A stretch of 64,000 bases of DNA from Terrirubrum flagellatum (GCF_022059845.1 NZ_CP091851.1:4030001-4094000), one strand, 5' to 3'; positions 1 through 9,875 are shown, numbered from the stretch's first letter. The notes: generated by a model not told the origin, from the letters alone. Made by a program: numbers and translations.

Positions 1-65
1 TCCGGCGTCTCGCGCTTGAACAGCGTCTTGATGCGCGGGGGAACGACGTCGGAAATCCAGTTCAT
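1..65 (-). CDS. accD: Acetyl-CoA carboxylase carboxyltransferase subunit beta (N-terminal fragment)
   Basis: Only the first ~21 codons lie in the window; the gene continues past its left edge. The fragment begins [19 protein letters not shown], which matches the conserved MNWI...RPKI start of alphaproteobacterial AccD, the subunit that transfers carboxyl from biotin to acetyl-CoA. It lies directly downstream of trpA in the same orientation, the usual trpFBA-accD order in this group. The identification rests on this short N-terminus plus gene order. Confidence 0.75.
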   Translation of the reverse strand, partial: MNWISDVVPPRIKTLFKRETP

Positions 66-100
66 GGGATGCTCCTCAGCGAACTCGGCGAGCGCGCTTG

Positions 101-940
101 TCAGGCCGCTGCGGATTTCGGCGCCGAACGCACGCCGGCCGCAAGCTGGGATACGAGATCGGTGACGGCGGAAACGGTCTTTTCCGTGGCCTTGCCTTCA
201 GCATCAAGCGACGCCTTCAGCGCATCGATCAGCGCCGTGCCGACGACGACGCCATCGGCGCCGCGCGCGACCGCCGCGGCGTGCTGCGCGTTCTTGACGC
301 CGAAGCCGACGACGACGGGCAGCGCGGTGTGGCGCTTGATGCGCGCAACCGCATTGGCCGTGACGTTGAAATCGGGCGTCGCCGCGCCGGTGATGCCGGT
401 GATCGAGACGTAATAGACAAAGCCGGACGTATTCTTGAGAACCGCAGGCAGCCGCTTGTCATCCGTCGTCGGCGTCGCCAGGCGAATGAAGGCGACGCCG
501 GCCTTCAGCGCCGGCAGGCAAAGCTCTTCGTCTTCTTCCGGCGGCAGATCGACGACGATCAAACCATCGACGCCGGCGGCCTTGGCGTCGGCAAGGAATT
601 TCTCGACGCCATAGATATAGATCGGGTTGTAATAACCCATCAGCACGACGCCGACGCTGTCGTTCGTTTTTCTGAGTTCCGCCACATCCTCGAGCGTTTT
701 CTTCAGCGACTGGCCGGCTTTCAGCGCGCGCAGGCCGGCGGCCTGGATCGACGGGCCGTCCGCCATGGGATCGGTGAAGGGCATGCCGAACTCGATGATG
801 TCGGCGCCGGCTTTGGGCAATCCCTTGAGGATTGCGCGCGCGGTCTCACGGTCCGGATCGCCCGCCATAACATAGGTCACGAACGCGGCACGATTCTCGG
901 CGCGGGCGCGGGCGAAGGCGGCGGTGATGCGATCTGTCAT
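101..940 (-). CDS. trpA: Tryptophan synthase alpha subunit
   Basis: The enzyme cleaves indole-3-glycerol phosphate to indole and glyceraldehyde-3-phosphate and passes indole to TrpB. At 279 aa it is a full-length TIM barrel. Catalytic Glu50 and Asp61 are visible in the segment [16 protein letters not shown], matching Glu49/Asp60 of the enterobacterial enzyme. The phosphate-binding part is recognisable as VVVGFGVK and [10 protein letters not shown]. It is followed by accD after about 35 nt. Unusually, it is separated from trpB by 2.6 kb holding three genes on the opposite strand, so it probably needs its own promoter in the 941-1072 region. Confidence 0.96.
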   Translation of the reverse strand: MTDRITAAFARARAENRAAFVTYVMAGDPDRETARAILKGLPKAGADIIEFGMPFTDPMADGPSIQAAGLRALKAGQSLKKTLEDVAELRKTNDSVGVVLMGYYNPIYIYGVEKFLADAKAAGVDGLIVVDLPPEEDEELCLPALKAGVAFIRLATPTTDDKRLPAVLKNTSGFVYYVSITGITGAATPDFNVTANAVARIKRHTALPVVVGFGVKNAQHAAAVARGADGVVVGTALIDALKASLDAEGKATEKTVSAVTDLVSQLAAGVRSAPKSAAA

Positions 941-1072
941 CGGATGGTCCGAATGTAAGCCTGATGTAGCGCGGGCCGGTCGCTAGCACAGGGGGGACGC
1001 CGGCGAAACTCTTCTGGACAGGGCGAATGGCCCAACGTAATGTTCTTGATATGTTCTAGTGAGGAGAGCGTG

Positions 1073-1669
1073 ATGAAGCTGTTCTGGTCGCCCAATAGCC
1101 GCGCCATGCGCGCCTTGTGGATGATGGAGGAGATCGGCGAGCCCTATGAGCGCGTGCTGATCGACATCCGGAGCGGCGCGCAGGACAAGCCGGACTATCG
1201 GGCGATCAGCCCGCTGGGGAAAGTGCCTGCGATTGACGATGACGGCGTCATCGTCAGCGAATCCGGCGCGGTGATCGCCTATCTCGCCGACCGCTATCCC
1301 GAAAAGAAGCTGGCGCCTGCGATCGGCGATCCCAGGCGCGGCCCCTATCTCAAATGGCTGTTCTTCTCGCCTGTCATCGAGGGCGCGATCCTGGAGAAAT
1401 TCGCCAAGCTCGAACTGCCGAAATCGACCGTGAGCTGGGGCAGCCACGCGCTGGTGATCGAAGCGCTCGATCAGGCGCTGCAGAAGGGACCGTGGCTGCT
1501 CGGCGATCAGTTCACCGCCGCCGACGTGCTGATCGGCTGCGACCTGCATTTCGCCGTCGACGTCTTCAAGATCTTCGAGAAGAAACCGAGCTTTGAAGCC
1601 TATATCGCCCGCTGCCTCGCCCGGCCGGCGATCAGGCGCGCGAACGAAATCAATGAGAAAGGGGCGTAA
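1073..1669 (+). CDS. Glutathione S-transferase family protein
   Basis: This 198-aa cytosolic GST has an N-terminal thioredoxin-fold domain (MKLFWSPNSRAMRAL, cis-Pro motif GKVPAI, glutathione-binding ESGAVIAYLADRYP) and a C-terminal helical domain with the N-capping box FTAADVLIGCD. The ATG at 1073 is chosen over an in-frame ATG at 1040 because a GAGGAG ribosome site lies at 1061-1066 and the family starts at MKLF. The catalytic residue is probably Ser6 or Ser9 rather than Tyr; the substrate is unknown. It is the first of three plus-strand genes inserted between trpB and trpA. Confidence 0.88.
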   Translation: MKLFWSPNSRAMRALWMMEEIGEPYERVLIDIRSGAQDKPDYRAISPLGKVPAIDDDGVIVSESGAVIAYLADRYPEKKLAPAIGDPRRGPYLKWLFFSPVIEGAILEKFAKLELPKSTVSWGSHALVIEALDQALQKGPWLLGDQFTAADVLIGCDLHFAVDVFKIFEKKPSFEAYIARCLARPAIRRANEINEKGA

Positions 1670-1699
1670 ATCGGCGTGCGCCAAGCCGGAGCGAGATTC

Positions 1700-1966
1700 A
1701 TGACCGTGGTGACGCTTGCCGAGGCAAGAGCGAAACTGTCTCGTCTTGTGAAGCAAGTCGAAGACGGCTCAATTTCGGAGGTTGTGATCGTTCGAAATCG
1801 CAAACGCGCCGCAAGGCTCGTTCCGATCTCGGATAACCGGGGTGCGGGTCAACGCCTCGGATTGCTCGCTGGTCGTTTCGCGCCTATGGCGCGAGACGAC
1901 TTCGACGCGGATAGCCGCGCCATCGGCGAGTTATTCACCGCCATCGAGAACAAGCCCAAGTCTTGA
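1700..1966 (+). CDS. Phd/YefM-type antitoxin, orphan
   Basis: This 88-aa protein has the Phd/YefM N-terminal DNA-binding fold: MTVVTLAEARAKLSRLVKQV, then a VVIVRNRKRAARLVPI strand-turn. The C-terminal segment (DDFDADSRAIGELFTAI) resembles the toxin-binding tail. Family members repress their own promoter and neutralise a RelE- or PIN-type toxin. The next gene starts 111 bp downstream and is a PLP enzyme, so no toxin partner is adjacent. It could be a remnant of a lost module, act with an unlinked toxin, or serve as a plain repressor. The ATG at 1700 is preferred to an upstream start because the conserved domain begins there. Confidence 0.75.
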   Translation: MTVVTLAEARAKLSRLVKQVEDGSISEVVIVRNRKRAARLVPISDNRGAGQRLGLLAGRFAPMARDDFDADSRAIGELFTAIENKPKS

Positions 1967-2077
1967 GACATAAGCAGCAGGCTGAGCGTCAGCCGATTCC
2001 GTTGCGCCTGCGGCTCTCCGTCACAAGACCGTTGTCATCCGAGGCTAGCCCGCTGACGTTTTCTCCGGAGATCAGCC

Positions 2078-3367
2078 ATGGGCGCCTTCTCGCTCGATCG
2101 TCGCAGCTTCCTTGGCGCCGCAGCCGCCGCGCCTCTCATCTCGCAGATCGCCGCAAGCGCGGAGCGAACGCTGCCGCCGATCCCGACCCAGTCGGTTGCG
2201 ACTGACGCCGGCTATTGGGAGAAGGTCAGCGCGCTTTACAAGGTGTCGCCCTCGATCACCAATTTCGAAAACGGCTATTGGGGCGTGATGCCGGAGCCGG
2301 TGCGCGAGGAGTTCAAGCGGCTCAGCGATTTCGTCAATTTCGAGAATACGGTGTGGGCGCGGCCGAAAGGCGGGGCAGCGCTGGAGGAGGTGCGCGTCGA
2401 GGTCGCCAATGCGCTGGGATGCGCAAAGGAAGAAATCGCGCTGACGCGCGGCGCGACCGAAGCGCTGCAGCTTCTCATCGCCGGCTACAACAGGCTCAAG
2501 CCCGGCGACAAGATCATGTACGCCGACCTCGATTACGATTCGATGCAGTATGCGATGACCTGGCTGCAGGGCCGTCGCGGCGTCGAGCTGGTGAAATTCG
2601 CGATCCCTGAGCCCGCGACGCGCGCCAATGTGCTCGCCGCCTATGAAGAACAGCTCAGGCGGCATCCGACGACGAAGCTTCTTCTCCTTACCCATATCAG
2701 CCACCGCACCGGCCTGATGATCCCGGTGAAGGAGATCGGCGCCATGGCGCGCACGGCTGGCGTCGACGTCATCGTCGATGCGGCGCATTCATGGGGCCAG
2801 ATCGATTTCAAGGTCGCCGATCTCGGCGTCGATTTCGTCGGCTTCAACCTGCACAAATGGATCGGCGCGCCGCTCGGCGCCGGCGCGCTTTATATCAAAG
2901 CATCGCGCCTCGCCGACATCGACCGCGCCTATGGCGATGAGGATTTCAAGCCGGACGACGTGCGCTCGCGCGTGCATACCGGGACGACGAACTTCGCCAC
3001 GTTCCTCTCCGTGCCGACGGCGCTGAAGCTGCATCAGGAGATCGGACCGGCGGCGAAGGAAGCGCGCTTCCGCCATCTGCGCGACCGCTGGGTGAAGGCC
3101 TCGCGCGATATTCCCAATCTCGAAATCCTGACGCCTGACGATCCCTCGATGGCCGCGGGCATCACCTCGTTCCGCTTCGCCGGCAAAACCACGGCCGACG
3201 CCAACAACGCCATCGTCAATGCGCTGCGCGATCAGCACGGGATCATGACGGTGCGCCGCGCCGGCATCGCCAAGGGCCACGCCATCCGCGTGACGCCGGC
3301 GCCGTTCATCACCGAGGCCGATTGTGACAAGCTTTCGGCGGCGCTGCGGGCGCTGGCGAAGGCGTGA
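2078..3367 (+). CDS. Tat-exported class V aminotransferase (isopenicillin-N epimerase-like)
   Basis: This 429-aa fold-type I PLP enzyme has a twin-arginine signal (LDRRSFLGAAAAAPL, residues 6-20), so it should be exported folded to the periplasm. The PLP lysine is Lys260 in GFNLHKWIGAPLGAG, preceded by VDAAHSWGQ holding the PLP-binding aspartate. Members of this branch include cysteine desulfurase-like enzymes, isopenicillin-N epimerase and kynureninase-like proteins. Here the reaction cannot be named. It is the last of the plus-strand genes placed between trpB and trpA and is followed by a palindromic repeat. Confidence 0.85.
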   Translation: MGAFSLDRRSFLGAAAAAPLISQIAASAERTLPPIPTQSVATDAGYWEKVSALYKVSPSITNFENGYWGVMPEPVREEFKRLSDFVNFENTVWARPKGGAALEEVRVEVANALGCAKEEIALTRGATEALQLLIAGYNRLKPGDKIMYADLDYDSMQYAMTWLQGRRGVELVKFAIPEPATRANVLAAYEEQLRRHPTTKLLLLTHISHRTGLMIPVKEIGAMARTAGVDVIVDAAHSWGQIDFKVADLGVDFVGFNLHKWIGAPLGAGALYIKASRLADIDRAYGDEDFKPDDVRSRVHTGTTNFATFLSVPTALKLHQEIGPAAKEARFRHLRDRWVKASRDIPNLEILTPDDPSMAAGITSFRFAGKTTADANNAIVNALRDQHGIMTVRRAGIAKGHAIRVTPAPFITEADCDKLSAALRALAKA

Positions 3368-3415
3368 GGCGCAGCGACATCTGACGATCGGAAAGTAGCG
3401 CTCCATTTGAACGCG

Positions 3416-3545
3416 CGTCATGCGCGGGCTTGTCCCGCCTGCGCGGCCGAAGCCGCTTCGGCGCGGCGAAGGCCCGCGCATCCACGTCTTTTTATTGCAG
3501 AAGGGAAGATACGGATGGCCGGAACAAGTCCGGCCATGACGGTGG
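3416..3545. repeat. Dispersed rhizobial-type palindromic repeat
   Basis: Non-coding DNA between the class V aminotransferase and trpB (convergent genes). It starts CGTCATGCGCGGGC and ends GGCCATGACGGTGG. It holds nested inverted repeats: TGCGCGGGC (3421-3429) with GCCCGCGCA (3472-3480), GCCGAAG/CTTCGGC (3446-3462), and ATGGCCGGA (3515-3523) with TCCGGCCAT (3529-3537). The CGTCAT...ATGACGG ends recur in the element at 18562-18666. The hairpins may also terminate transcripts of the two convergent genes. Confidence 0.6.
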
Positions 3546-3587
3546 AGAATATTTTCGGAATCGCCGACGCGGATTCCCGATAACCGC

Positions 3588-4798
<1,211 letters not shown>

Positions 4799-4802
<4 letters not shown>

Positions 4803-5476
4803 GCGCTGCTCGTGTCGGATGACGCCGCGCGGACCGCGGCGATGAAGGCTCTGATTTTCGCCGGGTCCTTTACGCCGGGGGCGCTTTCGACGCCAGACGA
4901 GACGTCGACGCCGGCGAGATTGAGACCCATGGCGCGGACGGTCGCGATCGCGTCGCCGACATTCTCCGACGTCAGGCCGCCCGAGAGGATGAAGGGCTGG
5001 GCCGGGCCAAGCGCCTTGAGAAGGGTCCAGTCGAATGTCCGGCCATGGCCGCCGGGATAGAGGGCGTCCTTCGGCGGCTTGGCGTCGAGCAGAATGTGGT
5101 CGGCGACGGCGGCGTAGTCCGCGACGCGGGCGACGTCGGCCGCTTCCGACACCCCGATCGCCTTCATCGCCAGACCGGCCTGGGAGGCCCGCAGAGAGGC
5201 TATCCGCGCCGGGGGCTCAGAACCATGGAGCTGCCAGAGATCGGGCCCCACGGCCTTCCTGAGGGCCGCGAGGAGGCTGTCTGGCGCGTCAACGACCAGA
5301 GCGACGATCCGCGTCTCGCCGCGCGCCCGGGCGGCCAGCGCCGCGGCCTGATCGGGCGTGACGTAACGCGGGCTCTTCGGGTGGAAATTGAGCCCGATCA
5401 TGTCGGCGCCGGCGTCAAGCGTGACGTCGAGCGTCTCGGGCGTGGAGAGGCCGCAGATTTTGACCGGGAGCGTCAT
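4799..5476 (-). CDS. trpF: Phosphoribosylanthranilate isomerase
   Basis: This enzyme performs the Amadori rearrangement of N-(5'-phosphoribosyl)anthranilate in tryptophan synthesis. The 225-aa barrel shows the catalytic cysteine in VKICGL (Cys8), the general-acid aspartate in [16 protein letters not shown], and the phosphate-binding motifs FILSGGL and GVDVSSGVE. Its start overlaps the end of the HepT-like gene by 4 nt. The toxin-antitoxin pair is therefore co-transcribed with trpFB unless a promoter lies inside it. Confidence 0.96.
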
Positions 5477-5823
5477 GCGCTGCCTTTGACGCGGTCGATC
5501 AGGCGATCGATCGCCGCCACGAAGTGCTCAAGATCGAAAACCGCGATCTTTTGCAGCACAACGCCATCGATGCGCCAGTAATTGTGGGCAACGAAATTTC
5601 GCGTTGCAACCGCGGCGTGCCATGGAATGTCGCCCTCCATCGACAGTACGGCTGCGGGAATGTTCTTCACCGCCTCCCCGATCGCAATAAGACAATAAAG
5701 AAAGGCGTCCCTTTCCACGCCGGGCTCAGCAAGGGCCTCAGCGGCGAGGTCAGCCACATACACCCGCCCACGGACCGCATGCTCACGCGCATCGGTCAGA
5801 AATTCGACAGTCGATCTGCTCAT
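5473..5823 (-). CDS. HepT-like HEPN ribonuclease toxin (DUF86)
   Basis: This 116-aa all-helical HEPN protein carries the defining RX4HXY motif as RNFVAHNY (Arg75, His80, Tyr82), preceded by the typical helix AIGEAVKNIP. In known HepT/MntA modules the toxin is an RNase whose motif tyrosine is neutralised by AMPylation by MntA. It overlaps its upstream partner by 4 nt (ATGA) and trpF by 4 nt downstream, so it is embedded in the trp transcription unit. The active motif is intact, so it should be toxic if unrestrained. Confidence 0.82.
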   Translation of the reverse strand: MSRSTVEFLTDAREHAVRGRVYVADLAAEALAEPGVERDAFLYCLIAIGEAVKNIPAAVLSMEGDIPWHAAVATRNFVAHNYWRIDGVVLQKIAVFDLEHFVAAIDRLIDRVKGSA

Positions 5824-6131
5824 ACGGCCCGGACCGCCGCGTCAGCTTCGTCAGCTTCACGGCCTTTGAGGCCACTGCGGAGCAGCATGCCGACCGGCCG
5901 TCCAAGCCGTTCGGCCAGTTCATGCTCCGCCGCGAAAAGCCCGTAGTAGCTCAGGCCCTCAGTCTTCTCGACCAGCAGATCGAGGACATCCTCGCCGGAG
6001 ACATGGTTGGCGAAACCGCGCGGCAGCAGACCGACGATCTTGAGCGGAAACTTTCGCTCAATCGCGTCGAAATGGAACCGCAGCAGGTTCGGCGGGATGA
6101 AGGGGGCGTTCACTGTTTTTGCTCCAGCCAT
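5820..6131 (-). CDS. Degenerate MntA-like nucleotidyltransferase (antitoxin partner of HepT)
   Basis: This 103-aa protein sits immediately upstream of the HepT-like gene with a 4-nt overlap. The segment VLDLLVE, followed by a helix ending in LGRPVGMLLRSGLKG, matches the second half of minimal nucleotidyltransferases (DIDLLVE...LGRKVDVVTPRGLKP). The active site looks broken. The usual G-S...D-x-D becomes G34-L35 and D48-V-L-D51, so the serine is lost and the aspartates are mis-spaced. It may restrain the toxin by binding alone. The ATG at 6131 has a poorly placed ribosome site; a GTG at 6113 with GGAG 8 nt upstream is an equally good start. Confidence 0.6.
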   Translation of the reverse strand: MAGAKTVNAPFIPPNLLRFHFDAIERKFPLKIVGLLPRGFANHVSGEDVLDLLVEKTEGLSYYGLFAAEHELAERLGRPVGMLLRSGLKGREADEADAAVRAV

Positions 6132-6168
6132 CCTTTTAGCAGCAAAGCAAGGCCACCGCGAGGCACGG

Positions 6169-7062
6169 TCAGAGGCCGGACGCGAACCCCGCCAGTTCGC
6201 GATTGAAGCGCTCGGGGTCCTCAAGGAAGGGCATATGGCCGATCCGGTCATAGCGGGAATGGATCGCATGGGGCGCGGCCTTGACGATCTCGTCGGCCAT
6301 GGCGGGCAGGATCACCTGATCGAGCAGCCCCTGCGACACCATCACGGGAATTTTGAGCGTCGCCAGCGTGGGCCGGAAATCGAGCTTCCGCTTCACCAGC
6401 GACAGCCTGACGTGAGCCGGCGTCTGCATGGTCCAGGCGAGCGCGGTCTCGAACACCTCGCGCTGCGAGGGGACGGCCGTGCATTCGCGCACGAATTTTC
6501 TGGCATGCTCGATCGCAATCGCGGCGTTCGGCTGCGACATCTTCGGGACGCGCCGGAGCAGCGCCGGACCGAAGAACGGCAGCCGTCCGCCATTGATCAC
6601 GGCCGCGCCGATAAAATGGACGCCGGCGATGTCGTCCGTCCCGCGCAGCGCGAGATAATCGCCGAGCACGAGCCCGCCATAGCTCCAGCCGTTGAGCACA
6701 GGCTTTTGCAGTTTCAACCCGTGGATCACCGCATCGACATCGTCGGCCCACAAGGCGCTGTCGTTGTAATGCTCGTCTCCGAACGGCTTGTCGGAATCGC
6801 CCTGCCCGCGGCTGTCCAGGCACACGACGCGGAAACGGTCGGACAGACCCTCGATCTGCTTCATCCAGCACATCCAGCTCTGCGACCAGCCATGGATGAA
6901 GAGCAGCGGCGGGGCCTCCAGTGGTCCGAAATCCATCACGTTGAGGCCGCATCCGCCGCCGCCGGCGATGCGATGCTGGCGTGCGGGAACCCTGAGAAAG
7001 CCGTCCCAGTTGCGCGCCAGCAATTCGCGCGGCCGCGCGCTTGCGACGACGGGCGGCGTCAC
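6169..7062 (-). CDS. Alpha/beta fold hydrolase
   Basis: This 297-aa alpha/beta hydrolase has the oxyanion-hole segment FIHGWSQS, nucleophile elbow NGWSYGG (Ser127), the acid in VSQGLLDQV and catalytic His in RIGHMPF. The family covers esterases, epoxide and C-C bond hydrolases; the substrate is not evident. It starts with GTG and overlaps the stop of the ornithine cyclodeaminase-like gene by 4 nt, so the two are co-expressed and may act in one small pathway. Both sit between lapA and the trp genes, where related genomes usually have nothing. Confidence 0.85.
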   Translation of the reverse strand: MTPPVVASARPRELLARNWDGFLRVPARQHRIAGGGGCGLNVMDFGPLEAPPLLFIHGWSQSWMCWMKQIEGLSDRFRVVCLDSRGQGDSDKPFGDEHYNDSALWADDVDAVIHGLKLQKPVLNGWSYGGLVLGDYLALRGTDDIAGVHFIGAAVINGGRLPFFGPALLRRVPKMSQPNAAIAIEHARKFVRECTAVPSQREVFETALAWTMQTPAHVRLSLVKRKLDFRPTLATLKIPVMVSQGLLDQVILPAMADEIVKAAPHAIHSRYDRIGHMPFLEDPERFNRELAGFASGL

Positions 7063-8036
7063 GTCGCGCGCGCTCCCGCTTCGGCGCTGCGCCAGACCAG
7101 CATCGCGGCGGCGAGGTCTTCAATTGACGCGCCGACGGATTTGAAGAGCGTGATCTCTTCGTCATGGGCACGGCCTTTGTGGATGCCGCCGGCGAGCGCG
7201 GCGAGATCGCCGCTGACGCGTTCTTTCGCATAGGCGCCCGCCTTGATCGCCACCGCGACATCGCCGCCCTCGACCGTGGCCGCCGGCGTGTCGATGAAGA
7301 CGCTGGCGCGATGAAGCGCTTCGTCGTCGGCCTCGCGCATCGCAAGATTATAGGCGCCGACGAGATCGAGATGCGCGCCCGGCTTCAGCCAGACGCCGCG
7401 CACGATCGGCTCCTTGGCCATCGTGGCGCAGGAGATCACATCGGCCTCGCGCACGGCGCCTTCGAGATCGGCGCCGGCATCGATCGTGACATTGGCGAGC
7501 AGCGGATCGCGGTCGAGCTCGGCCGCGACTTCGACGGCGCGATGGGGATTGCGGTTCCAGAGATAGACATGGCGCAACGAAGGCCGCGCCGTGCAATGGG
7601 CGCGGATGAGAGGAGCGCTCAGCGCGCCGGCGCCGACCATCGCCATCATGCGCGCGTCGCGGCGCGCCAGATGCTGCGCGGCGTAAGCCGAAGCGGCGGC
7701 CGTGCGGTGAAGCGTGAGACGCGTGCCATCGATGATCGCGAGCGGCGCGCCGGTCTCGCCGTCGTTGAGGATGTAGGAGCCCTGCACGCTGGCGATCGAG
7801 CGCTTCGCGTTTTCGGGAAAGACCGAGACGATCTTCACGCCCATGAAGGACGGCTTCGCGCCTTTCTCCGTCCAGGCCGGCATCAGCAGCAGCGCAGCGT
7901 CCGCGCCGTCGCGATGGATTTCGTGATGATGGCGCTGCGGCGCGACGAGCCGCCCCGCGAACACCTCGCCGATGGCGTCGATCATGGCGCGCGGCGAGAG
8001 GGCGGCGTCGACGTCGGCGGCGCTGAAAATCCGCAT
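7059..8036 (-). CDS. Ornithine cyclodeaminase / mu-crystallin family protein
   Basis: The 325-aa protein has the family's N-terminal substrate-binding part (GVKIVSVFP with the conserved lysine; TLHRTAAASAYAAQHL) and a Rossmann NAD(P) site (MVGAGALSAPLIRAH). Later motifs ADVISCAT, PGAHLDLVGAYN and FKSVG are typical. The family includes ornithine cyclodeaminase, alanine dehydrogenase, ketimine reductases and opine-like synthases, so the exact reaction is open. It is coupled by GTGA overlap to the following hydrolase gene. Confidence 0.85.
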   Translation of the reverse strand: MRIFSAADVDAALSPRAMIDAIGEVFAGRLVAPQRHHHEIHRDGADAALLLMPAWTEKGAKPSFMGVKIVSVFPENAKRSIASVQGSYILNDGETGAPLAIIDGTRLTLHRTAAASAYAAQHLARRDARMMAMVGAGALSAPLIRAHCTARPSLRHVYLWNRNPHRAVEVAAELDRDPLLANVTIDAGADLEGAVREADVISCATMAKEPIVRGVWLKPGAHLDLVGAYNLAMREADDEALHRASVFIDTPAATVEGGDVAVAIKAGAYAKERVSGDLAALAGGIHKGRAHDEEITLFKSVGASIEDLAAAMLVWRSAEAGARAT

Positions 8037-8043
8037 TGACGCC

Positions 8044-8379
8044 TCAGGAAGAAGGCAGCGACGGCCGCGCCGCCAGAGACGCCTTGAGACGCTCGGCGTC
8101 GGCGCGCAGCCCGTGCGCCTCGCGCTTCAGCATTCGCGCCGCCTTGCGGTGACGACCCTGCGCGAACCAGGCGCCGACGCCGCCGGCGATCACGCCGATC
8201 GCGATGGCGATCAGCACGATGAGATAGAGCGGCAACGTGTAGGCGAGCGCAGGCGCGTCGCGCGACACGGGATCAAAAGAGACTGTCACCGCCGTGCGAT
8301 TGGCGATCGCAAACAAAATCACGATCGCGGCGATCGGCGCGAACAGGATCAGTTTCAGGGCGGAGCGCAGCCACGTCAT
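8044..8379 (-). CDS. lapA: LapA family inner-membrane protein (DUF1049)
   Basis: This 111-aa protein has two transmembrane segments (about residues 8-28 and 47-71) followed by a charged coiled-coil tail (RKAARMLKREAHGLRADAER). That architecture fits LapA/YciS, which in enterobacteria helps control lipopolysaccharide assembly. It follows ihfB by 13 nt, the usual ihfB-lapA order in alphaproteobacteria. The family assignment is by architecture and neighbourhood more than by a catalytic motif. Confidence 0.75.
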   Translation of the reverse strand: MTWLRSALKLILFAPIAAIVILFAIANRTAVTVSFDPVSRDAPALAYTLPLYLIVLIAIAIGVIAGGVGAWFAQGRHRKAARMLKREAHGLRADAERLKASLAARPSLPSS

Positions 8380-8392
8380 TGCGGGTTAGGAA

Positions 8393-8680
8393 TCACAATC
8401 CGTCGGGATTGAGCCGGTAGCGCATTTCCTTGCCGGCGCGAAACTGCGGCGCGAGCTTCTGCGACACTTCGACCTTCGCGCCGGTGCGCGGATTGCGGCC
8501 GACGCGCGCATCGCGCTCCTTCGCCGAAAAAGCGCCGAACCCGCGCAGCTCGACGCGGTCGCCATGTTTCAGCGCGTCGGTGATCTCGTCCAGGATCGTG
8601 TTGACAACATTTTCGATGTCGCGCTGGTAGAGATGCGGATTGCGCTCCGACAGCCGCAGCACAAGCTCGGATTTGATCAT
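8393..8680 (-). CDS. ihfB: Integration host factor subunit beta
   Basis: This nucleoid protein of 95 aa bends DNA sharply as a heterodimer with IhfA. The sequence shows the HU/IHF fold: [27 protein letters not shown], and the DNA-intercalating beta-arm [12 protein letters not shown] with its proline. IHF also helps activators of sigma54 promoters contact RNA polymerase, relevant to the sigma54 operon at 27-37 kb. It lies between sppA and lapA on the same strand. Confidence 0.95.
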   Translation of the reverse strand: MIKSELVLRLSERNPHLYQRDIENVVNTILDEITDALKHGDRVELRGFGAFSAKERDARVGRNPRTGAKVEVSQKLAPQFRAGKEMRYRLNPDGL

Positions 8681-8701
8681 TCGTCGCCCCCAAATGCCGT
8701 C

Positions 8702-9667
8702 TTACTGTTCCATGGTCGGGCGCCAGAGGGCAAGCAGCCCGCCGCCCGTGATTGTTTCGCCCGACAGCCCCGCGCGATCGACCATCGAAGCGAGCTGATC
8801 GAGGCCAAAAAGTCGCATCGCCGCCGCGCTGACGGAGAAGAAGCGGTAGCTTCCCCCGCGCTGAGGCCGCCAGTCGCGCACCGGCAGGTCTTTCGCGACA
8901 TTACGATTGGCGACGAGCCAGTCGATCGCGTCTTTCTCTTCACCCAGAGCATCAACGAGCTTGTTGGCGACCGCCTGCCCGCCGGTGAAGACGCGGCCGT
9001 CGGCGACCGCCGTCACGCCGGCCTCGTCATAGCCGCGGCGGGCGCGGACGAGATCGCGGAACCAGGCGTAGGAGTCCGAGATCAGCGACTGCAGCGCGCG
9101 GCGCGCCTCCTCGCTCGTCGGCGTCAAACCGCTCGGCGCGGCCTTCAATGGCGAGGATTTCACCTCCTCGACCTTCACGCCGACCGTGTCGAGCAGTTTC
9201 GTCAGATCGGGAAACTGGATGATGACGCCGATCGAGCCAACGAAGGAATTGCGCCGCGCGAAAATACGATCGGCGCCGATCGCAGCGATATATCCGCCGG
9301 AGGCGGCGATGGTCTGCACGACGGCGACGGTCGGCTTCTTCGCCGCAAGATCGCGAATGCCGTTATAGAGCGCCTCGGCGCCGGCGGCTGTGCCGCCCGG
9401 ACTGTCGATCGTCAGCACGACCGCGCTCGCCTGCGACTTGCCGATATCTTCAAGCATCGTCAGCGTGTCGCGATCGCCGGAAATGAATCCGGAAATCGTC
9501 ACGCGGGCGATATGGTTGACCGCCGTCGAGACGCCCGCCCTTCGCATAAAGGCGTAGCCGCCGACGCCGACCGCGAGGATGATCGCGAGGATCGCCAGCA
9601 CGCGCCAGCGCGTCAGCGACCGGCGCAGCCGCCGGCGGTCAAGAATGGAATCGGCGGTCATGCTCAT
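8702..9667 (-). CDS. sppA: Signal peptide peptidase SppA, short form
   Basis: This membrane serine protease degrades cleaved signal peptides in the inner membrane. The 321-aa protein has one N-terminal transmembrane segment (about 22-42) and a periplasmic ClpP-fold domain. The nucleophile is Ser123 in TIAASGGY, and the general base is Lys175 in SSPLKAAPS. DSPGGTAAGA and GSIGVI are also recognisable. It is about half the length of the E. coli tandem-repeat enzyme, as usual outside enterobacteria. It lies between rpsA and ihfB, a conserved order. Confidence 0.93.
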   Translation of the reverse strand: MSMTADSILDRRRLRRSLTRWRVLAILAIILAVGVGGYAFMRRAGVSTAVNHIARVTISGFISGDRDTLTMLEDIGKSQASAVVLTIDSPGGTAAGAEALYNGIRDLAAKKPTVAVVQTIAASGGYIAAIGADRIFARRNSFVGSIGVIIQFPDLTKLLDTVGVKVEEVKSSPLKAAPSGLTPTSEEARRALQSLISDSYAWFRDLVRARRGYDEAGVTAVADGRVFTGGQAVANKLVDALGEEKDAIDWLVANRNVAKDLPVRDWRPQRGGSYRFFSVSAAAMRLFGLDQLASMVDRAGLSGETITGGGLLALWRPTMEQ

Positions 9668-9704
9668 TGGCGGGCGAGGTCCGGCGCTGTTGTCGTCAAC
9701 TCAT

Positions 9705-9755
9705 AGAGCATGGCGCCAAAAAGGGGAAACCGGTTTTTCGCGACGGCTATGCTCT
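9705..9755. repeat. Short dispersed repeat (AGAGCA ... TGCTCT)
   Basis: Intergenic DNA between sppA and rpsA, bounded by AGAGCA (9705-9710) and TGCTCT (9750-9755). The centre, about 9716-9743, reads AAAAAGGGGAAACCGG followed by TTTTTCGCGACG. The reverse complement of 63591-63637 carries nearly the same centre and the same TAGAGC end, so this is one dispersed family. Similar elements are common between genes in Rhizobiales. Confidence 0.6.
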
Positions 9756-9875
9756 AAACTTCTGGAATCGATCAGATTCCCGCCTTCTGGCGATCCTCGT
9801 CAGAAGGCCGCGCGCGCGCCGGCCAATCCGCCTGCGCGCATCGCCTCGCGGGCAAGCTGAAACCACGCATGAAAA

